Positions 53,221-62,227 are shown, counted from the first letter of the stretch. The stretch is 64,000 bases of DNA from Kordia antarctica (GCF_009901525.1 NZ_CP019288.1:434001-498000), one strand, 5' to 3'. Notes: generated by a model from the sequence alone, not told the origin. Made by a program: numbers and translations.

Positions 53221-54342
53221 TTATCTAGTTTTTATCTTCTTAATTTTCATACCAAATAATACACGCGTAATTCTAAATGGATAAATTAAATATCTGTAAA
53301 TCAATACAATAATAGGAAAAGAAGTGACTAGTAATAGTATGATTTTTATAAAAATGTTCAGCTCTAGCTGAATAATGAAATACCCAAAAACAATCAATAC
53401 GGTTTGATGCAAAATGTAAAACGGATAAATTGCTTCGTTCAGTTTTTGAAGTATTTTACTTTTCTTGTTGAACCAAATTTGTGCAAAACCCAATAACGTA
53501 ATTATAAACGTCCAACCAACTAAACAACAAACGATAAACCAAATATTCCAACGTTGATTGATTGTAAAATACGGTGAAATCCATTCATGTGGCATCAAAT
53601 AGTACGCATAGAAAACGATGGAACTCGCTAGAAATAATATGAAGTTTAGCTTCCGAAATTGCTTCAAATATTTCCAAGTCAATTCTGCGGAAGCGAACAA
53701 CATACCAAACACAAAAAAGAAACCATAATAGAAAGTTGAAGACAAATTTAAAATGTCTTTGCTATCGCTTGGATAATAGTTTTTTGAAGTGACTAAAATT
53801 AAGATTAGTGGAATTACGAATAGGAAAAGTCCAAAACGTTTTGCCGTAATTCGCTCAAAAAAGTGTAACAAACGATCTGATTTTGATGATTTTAGAAACA
53901 ATATCAACGGAATTACAACGAGCGACATCCAAAATAAATTTTCAATAAACCATAAGTGATTTAGTTCAAAATCAGCATTTCTATACACATCAAAGTATGA
54001 ATTATATTCGTTTATATGTTCAAAATACGTTTGTGGCGGAACAATAAATAACACACCAAAAAACAACGGAATCAATAAACGAATAGCACGTTCTTTTACG
54101 AATTGAATCCAAGTTCGTTTTGAAAACGCAAAAATGGTTCCTGTTCCAGAAATTAAGAATAATAATGGCAATCGAAATTGCTCAAAGAAAACCATAATGT
54201 CATCCAATAATTTGCTCGATTCACGATTCATAATGTGAAAATCATCGCCATTAAACGGCATTCCAATGTGATGAAAATAGACTGCCAAAATTGCAATGAC
54301 ACGTAACCAATCCAAATCGTATCTGCGTACACTTATCGCCAT
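53221..54342 (-). CDS. Acyltransferase-3 family membrane protein
   Basis: From the ATG at 54342 the protein has 373 residues; the frame continues 25 codons upstream to a TTG, but the conserved start (RRYDLDWLRVIAILAVYFHHIGMP) follows this Met closely. About ten membrane helices. Family features are the N-terminal D-x-x-R and the HH pair in helix 1, and FFEQFRLPLLFLISGTGTIFAF. Such proteins move acyl groups onto sugars or lipids at the membrane. No glycan genes are adjacent. It converges on the double-glycine peptide gene. Confidence 0.9.
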   Translation of the reverse strand: MAISVRRYDLDWLRVIAILAVYFHHIGMPFNGDDFHIMNRESSKLLDDIMVFFEQFRLPLLFLISGTGTIFAFSKRTWIQFVKERAIRLLIPLFFGVLFIVPPQTYFEHINEYNSYFDVYRNADFELNHLWFIENLFWMSLVVIPLILFLKSSKSDRLLHFFERITAKRFGLFLFVIPLILILVTSKNYYPSDSKDILNLSSTFYYGFFFVFGMLFASAELTWKYLKQFRKLNFILFLASSIVFYAYYLMPHEWISPYFTINQRWNIWFIVCCLVGWTFIITLLGFAQIWFNKKSKILQKLNEAIYPFYILHQTVLIVFGYFIIQLELNIFIKIILLLVTSFPIIVLIYRYLIYPFRITRVLFGMKIKKIKTR

Positions 54343-54562
54343 AAACTTGTTCGTTTTTTGATGAAACAAACCTACGAATGATTTTGATACTATTTCTTTG
54401 AATGTGACTGTTTGCAAGGGAAAGTGACGAAATGCACACTTCGACTCCGCTCAGTGTAACGCGCTTCTGCAAGCTTCGTTAGTTTTCAGTTTTCAGTTGA
54501 CGGTTTTCGGTTTTCAGTTCGATGTGACAATTGACAAGCTCAGTTTGTAAATTTTTTCTAAA

Positions 54563-54640
54563 CGTCACTTCGAGTAAAATTCTGAAAGAATTTTGTATCG
54601 AGAAGTGCTTATTTTCTAAATTGTTCTCGTAATGACGTTT
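54563..54640. repeat. Dispersed palindromic repeat, family A
   Basis: CGTCACTTCGAGTAAAATTC-TGAAAGAATTTTGTATCGAGAAG ending TTCTCGTAATGACG, an element related to those at 986, 1793, 33425, 36054 and 37047. Located between the acyltransferase and LytTR genes. Confidence 0.7.
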
Positions 54641-55503
54641 TAGATTTTAGAAAAATACGCATTAAAAGCTTTAATATTCGAGCGCGAAACAGGAACCGTT
54701 TCTGCATAATTTTTCAATGACAATTGATAACCTTGTGCATTTCCAACACAAGCAGTTATTTTATGTAAATTAACTAAGTAGGAGCGATGCGTTTTATAAA
54801 TATGTGGAAACGCTTGTAAATGTGTTTCGAGTTCTTTCAATGTGATTCGAAACAGTGTTTTATTGACTTCATCGGCTTTATACGTATAGATTTCTGTATA
54901 ATTACTTTCTACTTTTGCGAATAGAAATTGGTGTACATCAAACTGATATTTTTCATTGTTAGATGAAATAGTAATAATTTGCTGCTTGAAACTTTCCGTT
55001 GCTGTTTGAAGCTTCAATTTTTGAAGACTTTTGGTGTTTTTATGAATCAATCGTTCCAAATTCAACGGAAGTACAATAGTCAACAATAAAGCGCCAACTA
55101 AAAGTGAATTTCGAATTTCTTCAAAGAAATAATGAAACGACCAATTATCGGGATTTGTATAAATGAGATCTCTAATGAGAAAACTTCCAATTCCGATAGC
55201 AATTAACAGAAAACACAAATGCATCATTTCTTTGCCCAATGTCCAACGAGAATCGTCTTTCATGCTCAAATTTAGCAATGTAAAATACAGAAAAGCAATT
55301 GGAAATGGCAAAAAAGCATGTATACACGAAATCCAGAAATAATCTAGTTTATGCTCGGAAACGTTGACTTCAAACGGTTCAAAAGCATATGAAAATAATA
55401 AACTTAACACACCAATAATTCCTAAAACTAGCAACAATCGGTGTGTGTTTCTATATAAATATGGATACGGTTCTTGAAGATATTTTAGCAGTTTTGCAGT
55501 CAA
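54640..55503 (-). CDS. Membrane-bound LytTR transcriptional regulator
   Basis: 287 residues. Four membrane helices (about 22-42, 55-75, 90-110, 135-155) are followed by a LytTR DNA-binding domain at about 185-287: KYQFDVHQFLFAKVESNYTEI, TLKELETHLQAFPHIYKTHRSYLVNL and the final VPVSRSNIKAFN. It lacks a receiver domain, so it probably reads a membrane signal directly, without a kinase. The start is TTG at 55503; no ATG lies before the first helix. The target genes are unknown. Confidence 0.87.
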   Translation of the reverse strand: MTAKLLKYLQEPYPYLYRNTHRLLLVLGIIGVLSLLFSYAFEPFEVNVSEHKLDYFWISCIHAFLPFPIAFLYFTLLNLSMKDDSRWTLGKEMMHLCFLLIAIGIGSFLIRDLIYTNPDNWSFHYFFEEIRNSLLVGALLLTIVLPLNLERLIHKNTKSLQKLKLQTATESFKQQIITISSNNEKYQFDVHQFLFAKVESNYTEIYTYKADEVNKTLFRITLKELETHLQAFPHIYKTHRSYLVNLHKITACVGNAQGYQLSLKNYAETVPVSRSNIKAFNAYFSKI

Positions 55504-55568
55504 AAAGTATAAGTTTGATGCGCTAATTTACTTGTAAAATATAGATTAACACATCAAGCTTTCAAATA

Positions 55569-56495
55569 TTATTGCGTAACAATCAATTTTTGTCCAATTC
55601 GCAACGTACTTGTTTTACGAATCGAATTTTCTTTACATAGCGAAGCAATTGAAACATTGTATTTATTTGAAATTCTCGACAATGTATCGCCGCGACGAAC
55701 TGTATACAACTTCTTTTCAGCTTGTTTACTTTCAATAGCTTCCGCTTCCGTAGTACAAATTTCTATGTTAGATTTTCGTTTCGAATTGTGTCTGTAAGCA
55801 GTTGTCCACTTGGTATTTACCCAAATATCGTTTGCGTGAATTGTATGATCTTCATCAGAAAAATCAAATAGATATTCAGGATGAATCGGAATTCCTTGAA
55901 ACAAAACTTCTAAGTGCAAATGACTTCCGCGCGCATTTCCTGTAGTGCCGCCTTTTCCTATAATTTGCCCTTTTTTCACAGTATCATTCACTTTTACAGA
56001 TTGACGCGATAAGTGTGCATAAACGGTTTCTAAGCCATTAAAATGACGTACAACAATCGTTTTTCCGTGTCCAGCATGTGTATTTACATACCGAACAACG
56101 CCATCAAACATGGACATTACGTCATCGCCAGTAATCAAATCAATATCAATTCCGTTATGCGCTCTACGATTTCGCCAACCGTAGCGCGAAGTCACGACTT
56201 TGTTCCGCGGAATTGGCGAAGCATAGGTGCTATCTTCAAACGAAATATGTAACGGATATTGTTTTTTGACTTCTTTATACGGATTAAAAACGTTGGTATT
56301 CCAGTTTTCTGCAATCCAATCTTTTTTTAGGCTATGACTAACGATTTTAATGTGCTCAAATGTGTTCAACGCAAGTGAAACTATAGGCAAATTTATATTG
56401 ACTTTCGCAGTTTCAACTTGTAAATTGTCTCGTGTTTGACTGTTCGCAAAAAATGACATGCAAAGTGCGCAAACAATCAGATAAAATGATTTCAT
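55569..56495 (-). CDS. M23 peptidase with C-terminal LysM
   Basis: 308 residues with a signal peptide (MKSFYLIVCALCMSFFANS). The M23 domain (about 105-215) has the zinc ligands H and D in RRAHNGIDIDL and H-x-H in GSHLHLEVLFQG. A LysM domain ends the protein (YTVRRGDTLSRISNKYNVS, about 265-308), which would bind peptidoglycan. It likely trims cell-wall cross-links in the periplasm. It lies just downstream of the M56-M23 fusion gene on the same strand (about 75-bp gap), so the two may be co-regulated. Confidence 0.93.
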   Translation of the reverse strand: MKSFYLIVCALCMSFFANSQTRDNLQVETAKVNINLPIVSLALNTFEHIKIVSHSLKKDWIAENWNTNVFNPYKEVKKQYPLHISFEDSTYASPIPRNKVVTSRYGWRNRRAHNGIDIDLITGDDVMSMFDGVVRYVNTHAGHGKTIVVRHFNGLETVYAHLSRQSVKVNDTVKKGQIIGKGGTTGNARGSHLHLEVLFQGIPIHPEYLFDFSDEDHTIHANDIWVNTKWTTAYRHNSKRKSNIEICTTEAEAIESKQAEKKLYTVRRGDTLSRISNKYNVSIASLCKENSIRKTSTLRIGQKLIVTQ

Positions 56496-56571
56496 ATGGT
56501 ATACTAGATTTTTACGGATCTGCGAGTATAACGCATTCCTGATAAATAAATTGTGTCTTTTTTTTAAGATT

Positions 56572-57897
56572 TTACTCTGTAATATAGTTCATCGGATCGA
56601 GTCGTTTTCCGTCTTGGCGCACTTCATAATGCAAATGTGAACCTGTAGATAATCCGGTATTTCCAACATACCCAACGATGTCGCCTTTCGTTACTTTTGT
56701 GCCTTCTTTTATATTGAATCCTTTTAAATGTGCGTACCAAGTTTCAAAACCATCTGCATGCGAAATTACAAGTAGATTTCCCCAATTTCCTTTTTTGGTT
56801 GCTTTTATAACAATTCCGTCAGCCGTAGCAATTACAGGAGTTCCATTTATTGCTTTAATATCAATTCCTCCGTGTGGTATAGCATTTTTCATTCTTGGAT
56901 GATTTGGCTTCAAACCAAAATGTGAAGTAATATCTATTGAACTTCCATTTTTTACAGGAAATAAAGAAGGTTTTCCATTTGTTTTTATCGTGATTGGAAT
57001 AAATTCATTTGAAATCATGCTTTCATTCCCACTTGTAAACGCCATAAAAACGAGTGCAATTACTGGAATTAGTAATAAATATAAGAGTTTTGAACTGTGT
57101 TTTGATTGTGATTTTGTGATCATTTCTATTCGTTTTTTGAGTGTTGGATGCGAAAAATAACTGTATACAGGATTTGTATTTTTTGGTTCGAGACTTTTTA
57201 AAAGAAGTTCCAAATAGGTTGATTTCTTTACGTGTTGCTTCAAAACAAACGCGTCAGCTTGAAATTCGTGAATCGATTTTAATGATTTCCTATAGGAATA
57301 GGCGAGTGGATGAAACCAGAAAAAGGCTATGAATAGTTCCGCCAAAACTACATCGATGGAATGTAAGTGTTGTACATGCGCCTTTTCATGTGTGATGATT
57401 AATTCGTCTACAGCTTCTTTTTGTGAGTTTGGAACGAAAATCCAATGGAAATAAGAGAAAATTTCGGAAACATTCGCTTTATAAAGTGTTGTATTGTTTG
57501 ATGAGATTTTTTGTGAATTTCTTTTTAATGTAACTAAAGAAAGTGTAGTTTTTATAAATCGTACGAGATAACACAAAACGCCAATCGCGTATGCGAAAAA
57601 CATCCAAAAACCATAATTTACAGTTTGATTGTTTAGTGTAACAGTTTCTTCTGTGAAATATTCAAAACCAGAAAATGCTGTGAAATTTTCCAATAATGGA
57701 ATTTCTATCGTAAGATTTTGAATCTGTGGAAACAACAGATTACTGAACGGAAGAAGCAACGCTAACGGAAATACTAACAATAAAAAAGTTCTGTTTACTG
57801 CGTGAAACGTAAACTTGCTAAACAGCCATTTGTATAGCAAATAAAAGCTACCAAACACCAAACTGACTTGCAATAGATATATAAGAATGCTATTCAT
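56572..57897 (-). CDS. BlaR1-like M56 membrane peptidase fused to an M23 domain
   Basis: 441 residues. The N-terminal 290 residues resemble BlaR1/MecR1: three N-terminal helices, the zinc motif HEKAH (near residue 168) facing the cytoplasm, and a further helix at about 272-290 (LLYLLLIPVIALVFMAF). Instead of a penicillin-binding sensor, the C-terminal 130 residues are an M23 peptidase-like domain (HGGIDIKAINGTPV, GSHLHYEVRQDG) on the periplasmic side. Known M56 proteins cleave the repressor when triggered; here the M23 part could sense or process peptidoglycan. Its ATG overlaps the end of the BlaI-type gene by 8 bp, giving a coupled repressor/protease pair. Confidence 0.92.
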   Translation of the reverse strand: MNSILIYLLQVSLVFGSFYLLYKWLFSKFTFHAVNRTFLLLVFPLALLLPFSNLLFPQIQNLTIEIPLLENFTAFSGFEYFTEETVTLNNQTVNYGFWMFFAYAIGVLCYLVRFIKTTLSLVTLKRNSQKISSNNTTLYKANVSEIFSYFHWIFVPNSQKEAVDELIITHEKAHVQHLHSIDVVLAELFIAFFWFHPLAYSYRKSLKSIHEFQADAFVLKQHVKKSTYLELLLKSLEPKNTNPVYSYFSHPTLKKRIEMITKSQSKHSSKLLYLLLIPVIALVFMAFTSGNESMISNEFIPITIKTNGKPSLFPVKNGSSIDITSHFGLKPNHPRMKNAIPHGGIDIKAINGTPVIATADGIVIKATKKGNWGNLLVISHADGFETWYAHLKGFNIKEGTKVTKGDIVGYVGNTGLSTGSHLHYEVRQDGKRLDPMNYITE

Positions 57898-58273
57898 TGT
57901 TCGATTTTAAGTGTTCAATTTTTTCTTCTAATAAAGCTTTCATTTCTTCCATTTCAGTCAAATTGAGTGTATCACTTTCAGCAAAAAACGAAGCAAATTT
58001 AGTTGTGGAACCGTTAAAAAAGTTCCCAATTACGTGTTTCATATGTTGCGAAAAATAGCGTTCTTTTGAAATTGTCGCCGAATATTGACGAATCTTCCCA
58101 AAGGTTTCAAAATTCAAAAATTCTTTACGTACCAATACTCTAACTACCGTAGAAATAGTAGTGTATGCAGGTTTTGGTTCTGGAAATTGTTCTACAATAT
58201 CTTTTAAAAATGCTTTATCAAGTTTCCACACAAATTGCATGACTTGTTCTTCGGCTTTTGTTAACTCATTCAT
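57890..58273 (-). CDS. BlaI/MecI-type repressor
   Basis: 127 residues. Winged-helix N-terminal domain (LTKAEEQVMQFVWKLDKAFL, PAYTTISTVVRVLVRKEFL) and a C-terminal dimer part (FNGSTTKFASFFAESDTLNL), as in BlaI and MecI. Represses its own operon until cleaved by the M56 partner, with which it overlaps. Two dyads of the ACTAyAAATATAGT type lie at 58304-58337, and a TATATTTG -7 box is only 4 bp from the ATG. Confidence 0.93.
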   Translation of the reverse strand: MNELTKAEEQVMQFVWKLDKAFLKDIVEQFPEPKPAYTTISTVVRVLVRKEFLNFETFGKIRQYSATISKERYFSQHMKHVIGNFFNGSTTKFASFFAESDTLNLTEMEEMKALLEEKIEHLKSNNE

Positions 58274-58277
58274 GTGG

Positions 58278-58337
58278 CAAATATAGAAGAATATTTCAAT
58301 ATAACTATATAAATAGTCATAAAACTATATTTGTAGT
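58278..58337 (-). promoter_or_regulatory. blaI -7 box and two BlaI-like operators
   Basis: On the minus strand: ACTACAAATATAGT (58324-58337) and ACTATTTATATAGT (58304-58317), centres 20 bp apart, then TATATTTG (58278-58285) just 4 bp before ATG. The dyads resemble the ACTACA/TGTAGT operators of BlaI/MecI. The -7 box position implies a leaderless or near-leaderless mRNA. Confidence 0.6.
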
Positions 58338-58499
58338 CGTGACTGTAATTAAAAGATTGAATGATTTAAAATTAAATGATTGCATATTAGTTAATTAACT
58401 TCTTTTTGATATGGAATTGATAGGTGCTAGAATCTTTTTCAGCAGGATAGTATTTATTTTTCATCAAGAGTTTTCTAAATTTTGTAGAAGTGTAGGTTC

Positions 58500-58668
58500 A
58501 TAAAGTCCTTTGCAGAGAATAGAGCTTGATATACTGAAACTTAGAAAAATCAATACGGTTTTAGCCTTTTCGGCTAAAAATACCTCTGGAAAAAGCGCAC
58601 TTTCTTTTGTTTCTTTTCTTTGTGCGAGCAAAGAGAAAGAAAATAAAAAACTAAAAATGAACTATTTA
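58500..58668 (-). repeat. About 170-bp dispersed repeat, copy 2
   Basis: Reverse complement of the element at 40981-41160. It contains an inner hairpin TTTTAGCC-TTTTC-GGCTAAAA missing from copy 1. Confidence 0.75.
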
Positions 58669-58733
58669 ATAAAAAATATTATTGAAAACTACAAAAGTTA
58701 CTTTCAAAATAATTATGTCGAACTCAAGTTAAA

Positions 58734-59909
58734 TTATGAGTTCATTACCGCTTTCACTTCATCAATATATTCCTGAATTTTAAAACCATCAGGATCTAAT
58801 TTGAGTGCTTTTTCGTATAAACTGAGTGCTTTTTGGTAGTCTTTTTTGTAGAAATAATAAATACCAAAGTTTCGATGTACATATGGATCTTGATCGTCTA
58901 ATTCTAGTGCTTTTTGTAAATCTGCATATCCTTCTTCTAATTGCCCAAGTTTTAGTTTTGAAAATCCAAGATTATCCCAAGCATATTGAAAATTAGGATC
59001 AATTGAAATTGCTTTGTTTAAGTCCGTAATTGCTTCTTCATGTCTATCTAACAAGCCATACGTTAAACCACGATTACATAGTACAATTTGATGTTTAGGA
59101 TCAAAATTTAGTGCTTTATTAAAGGAATCTAATGCTTTTTGTAAATCATCTTCATTAATCTGTAGCACGCCTAAATTTACATAATCGATTAGATCAAAAG
59201 AGTTTTTATATTTTTCTGTGTACACCTTTTGAAATTCTCCTGCTTTGTTATAATTTTTAATTTGTAGATAGGAAGAAATCATCAATCTATACAATTCTTG
59301 ATTTTCAGGAGCTTTAGTCAAACATTCTTCAAACAAATCAGCAGCCTTGGCATAATTTTTTTCATTGTAAAATGTCATTGCTTCATTCATTTCATCATAC
59401 ATATTTCGAATACTCCATAAATATGTCAAACGTTTTCCATCATTATATACAAAACTTCCATCATGCAATTTAATCTGTCTTTTTCGCGGAATTATATTAA
59501 ATATAAAGTCAAGTATACATGAAAACGCAAATGCAAAAAGAATCATTTTTGCAAGAAGATTAATTTCAAAAAATAGAAGCACTATACAAGTAATACTTCC
59601 AAGTAGAAGTGTAGTTAATGGACCAAATACACTGATGAGTACACTACTTTTCCAAGAAACATTTTTTCCATGTGGCACACACAATCCGCCTTTCCATGCA
59701 AATATATTGTATTTAAAAAAGCATTCTAATCGCTTGATTTTGAACCGAAATGATTTCTCTTCATCTCCATAAGAACCAAGATACACAGTTACTTTTCCTG
59801 TAGAATTTAGTAGCGCTGAAATTGCATGACCAAATTCGTGAATTATAATAATGAGCCTCTGAAACACTAAAAGGCAAATTGCAAAGACTATAATGTATTC
59901 TTGATGCAT
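58734..59909 (-). CDS. M50-like membrane metalloprotease domain with TPR tail
   Basis: 391 residues. The first 150 residues hold about four membrane helices, with HEFGHAISALL near residue 24 (HExxH inside a helix, as in site-2 proteases) and FIFNIIPRK near residue 138, roughly where the third zinc ligand NxxPxxxxDG is expected; a clean DG pair follows later (LHDGSFVYNDG). Residues about 180-391 are TPR units (AADLFEECLTKAPENQELY, ALDSFNKALNFDPKHQIV, ALSLYEKALKLDPDG). Possibly an intramembrane protease that docks substrates on TPRs, or a related inactive scaffold. It stands alone. Confidence 0.83.
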   Translation of the reverse strand: MHQEYIIVFAICLLVFQRLIIIIHEFGHAISALLNSTGKVTVYLGSYGDEEKSFRFKIKRLECFFKYNIFAWKGGLCVPHGKNVSWKSSVLISVFGPLTTLLLGSITCIVLLFFEINLLAKMILFAFAFSCILDFIFNIIPRKRQIKLHDGSFVYNDGKRLTYLWSIRNMYDEMNEAMTFYNEKNYAKAADLFEECLTKAPENQELYRLMISSYLQIKNYNKAGEFQKVYTEKYKNSFDLIDYVNLGVLQINEDDLQKALDSFNKALNFDPKHQIVLCNRGLTYGLLDRHEEAITDLNKAISIDPNFQYAWDNLGFSKLKLGQLEEGYADLQKALELDDQDPYVHRNFGIYYFYKKDYQKALSLYEKALKLDPDGFKIQEYIDEVKAVMNS

Positions 59910-60011
59910 GAATTATTTTTAAAAACGCAGCAAAGTTATGGGAATATTTGGAATATTTTTCAAACCAAAAAAAATAGAAACAACAATGACATCCTAAAAT
60001 TACATAACAAG

Positions 60012-61637
60012 TTATTCTGGCAAAATACTCATCTCAAACTTAAAAAGTTGATTCGGATCTTGTTTCGTTTTAATTGCGCGTAATTTTTCTAAATTCTCTT
60101 CTCCATAATAGATTTCAAGAAGTTTCAAACGATTTTCATCTTTTTCAATATCTTCAACTAATGAACTATCTACAAAATTGATAAAAGAACCTTCTGTATA
60201 AGGCGAAAGTTCTTTTCTGAAATCTTTTACCCAATTTACATATTCAGCATTTCTTTTTTCATTGGTAAATACATTTGCAACATTGTCCCACCAAGCTTGT
60301 ATTTGTAATAAGTATGGTTTTTGAGAAAACGCAAATACGCGGTCTTTTGGATTTTCTGTCACAGCGCCACCTAAACAGTGAAAACTCATATATCTAGTCA
60401 CATCTGAGAAATAGCAAGTGTTTTCTAAAACATCAAAAATCTTATCTACCAATATATCATGATCAATATTATCTTTCGGAAATGCAGAAGTTACTTTGTG
60501 CGGATGTGGTTGATCGCAGGTAGAATCTGGCGCTTTAGCCAATATCGTTAATTTACGATTCCCACATTTTTTGTCATCGTCATTTTCAAAATATTCAAGA
60601 CTTCCCGTAGGATTCACAAAATCAGCAATAAAACGTTGATGTGCTGTAAATGATAAAGTATTCTCCGAAGTTGGCATACTTTTAAGAATAAATCCTTCTG
60701 GTTGATCTTCTGGATCAATATAATTTTCAGGATGCTGTTTTGCAAAACTTGTATCTTTAGGAATCAAATCTCCAAAATGATGAGCTAACAATGCAACTAA
60801 TTTTTTCTTTGAGCCATAATACAAACCGCCCATTCGTGCAAGTACGGTAACATCTTCGCCTTCTTTTTCAGGTTCAGAAACTAATACTCCACAAGCTGTA
60901 GACAAATTTACATCCAAATTCATTTTTGCATGTAAATTTGCCCATGTTTTAATCAATGATTTTGATTTCTTAGGAGATTTCAACGTAAAAGAAAACGAAG
61001 TCGTTACTGGTAATAATGAAACTAGTTTAAATTTAAAACGTGTTACGACACCAAAATTTCCGCCGCCACCGCCTTTTAACGCCCAAAATAAATCGCAAAT
61101 ATCTTGATCTTCGTCTTCATCACTTATAATAGCTACAGTTCCATCGGCTAAAACTATTTCACATTCAATAACAGAATCACATGTCAATCCATATTTACGA
61201 ATGGAAGTTCCCCAACCGCCGCCTTGTGTAAGTCCGCCAACATTTACGGATTGACAACCGCCGCCAGGCAATGTTTGATCTCGCTTCTCTAATTCTTCAT
61301 ATACTTTCCCTAATTGTTTTCCAACAGGAATCCAAGCAGTGTCTTCAGTATCGTACACAATTGTATTCATTTCTGATAAATCGATAATAATGACATTATC
61401 TGCGGAACACATTCCTTCATGTTGATGTCCACCAGAACGTATTCTAAACGGAACAGTATAAGTTCTACAATAATTAATACAAAAAGAAACATCTTCTGCA
61501 GTTTCACAATACACTATTGCTGCTGGCATATAGCCAAAACGTGTATTGGAAATAACTCTTGCGTAATGATATAAAGAATCTCCTTTACTTATAATTTTAA
61601 GATTTTTTCGTGCTTTGTCCTTAATTGACTGATTCAT
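60012..61637 (-). CDS. Berberine-bridge-type FAD-dependent oxidase
   Basis: 541 residues. The FAD-binding domain has H71 in RIRSGGHQHEG and C128 in LPGGGCQSVNVGGLTQGGG, spaced 57 apart as in bicovalent flavin oxidases. The substrate domain follows (LWALKGGGGGNFGVVTRFKF), and the C-terminus ends NQLFKFEMSIL. It is a shorter paralogue of the protein at 6867-9557, without the lectin-like N-terminus, and shows no signal peptide. It oxidises a small alcohol, sugar or phenol and makes hydrogen peroxide; the substrate is unknown. Monocistronic. Confidence 0.9.
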   Translation of the reverse strand: MNQSIKDKARKNLKIISKGDSLYHYARVISNTRFGYMPAAIVYCETAEDVSFCINYCRTYTVPFRIRSGGHQHEGMCSADNVIIIDLSEMNTIVYDTEDTAWIPVGKQLGKVYEELEKRDQTLPGGGCQSVNVGGLTQGGGWGTSIRKYGLTCDSVIECEIVLADGTVAIISDEDEDQDICDLFWALKGGGGGNFGVVTRFKFKLVSLLPVTTSFSFTLKSPKKSKSLIKTWANLHAKMNLDVNLSTACGVLVSEPEKEGEDVTVLARMGGLYYGSKKKLVALLAHHFGDLIPKDTSFAKQHPENYIDPEDQPEGFILKSMPTSENTLSFTAHQRFIADFVNPTGSLEYFENDDDKKCGNRKLTILAKAPDSTCDQPHPHKVTSAFPKDNIDHDILVDKIFDVLENTCYFSDVTRYMSFHCLGGAVTENPKDRVFAFSQKPYLLQIQAWWDNVANVFTNEKRNAEYVNWVKDFRKELSPYTEGSFINFVDSSLVEDIEKDENRLKLLEIYYGEENLEKLRAIKTKQDPNQLFKFEMSILPE

Positions 61638-61846
61638 GGTAAATGGTTAGGTTATTTATCTAAATAAGAACTTAAAAGTAAGAAATCCAATCTAAAAAAA
61701 CTCATTTTTGTTAAAATATGCATAGAAAACGCTGGTTAAACTAGTTAAATTAAAATTTATTTTATGGGTTAATAGCTTAAAACAGTGCGTTTCACGTGAA
61801 TAACTATGCTAAATTGAAGAAATATTAAAAATTTATGTATTAATTG

Positions 61847-61877
61847 TTTGTAAATCAAATTAATGGCATCATCTTTG
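61847..61877 (+). promoter_or_regulatory. Predicted promoter of the cold-shock gene
   Basis: TTTG (61847-61850), 19 bp, then CATCTTTG (61870-61877), one base from TAnnTTTG. Spacing fits the Bacteroidota consensus. The start codon follows 36 bp later. Confidence 0.6.
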
Positions 61878-61913
61878 CAAAGTTAAAAGTATAATAAATT
61901 AAATTACATTACA

Positions 61914-62105
61914 ATGAGTAAAGGAACAGTAAAATTTTTCAACGATGCCAAAGGATTTGGATTCATCACTGAAGAAGGAGTAAACAAAGATCACTTTGTA
62001 CACATTTCAGGATTAATCGATGAAATTCGTGAAGGCGATGAAGTTGAATTTGACCTACAAGAAGGTAAAAAAGGATTAAACGCAGTAAACGTAAAAGTTA
62101 TCTAA
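61914..62105 (+). CDS. csp: Cold-shock protein
   Basis: 63 residues: a single cold-shock (OB-fold) domain with RNP1 KGFGFITEE and RNP2 HFVHISGL. Binds single-stranded RNA/DNA and melts RNA structure. Length and motifs match small Csp proteins. It has its own promoter and terminator. Confidence 0.96.
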   Translation: MSKGTVKFFNDAKGFGFITEEGVNKDHFVHISGLIDEIREGDEVEFDLQEGKKGLNAVNVKVI

Positions 62106-62127
62106 GATATATTCTTCCAAGTTTAGT

Positions 62128-62158
62128 AAAAAGTCTATCAGCAATGATAGACTTTTTT
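62128..62158 (+). terminator. Terminator after csp
   Basis: AAAAAGTCTATCA-GCAA-TGATAGACTTTTT: a perfect 13-bp stem ending in Ts. Confidence 0.93.
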
Positions 62159-62227
62159 ATTGTTCAATTATTAGCATTATTTCCACTATTAGATGTAATT
62201 TTGCGCCCAGTTAAAAAATCCCTAGTT

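Larger units (their letters stand above)
58274..58733. other. blaI promoter region and dispersed repeat
   Basis: Contains the blaI control sites at 58278-58337 and, at 58500-58668, the second copy of the about 170-bp dispersed element. A short plus-strand frame at 58510-58776 is inside the repeat and is not taken as a gene. Confidence 0.6.

Noticed and set aside
58510-58776. 88-codon plus-strand frame
   Set aside because: It is made of the about 170-bp dispersed repeat and runs into the end of the opposite gene.
62144-62227. Upstream in-frame start for the J-domain/KTSC gene
   Set aside because: The added residues are encoded by the csp terminator hairpin; the ATG at 62228 starts the conserved region.
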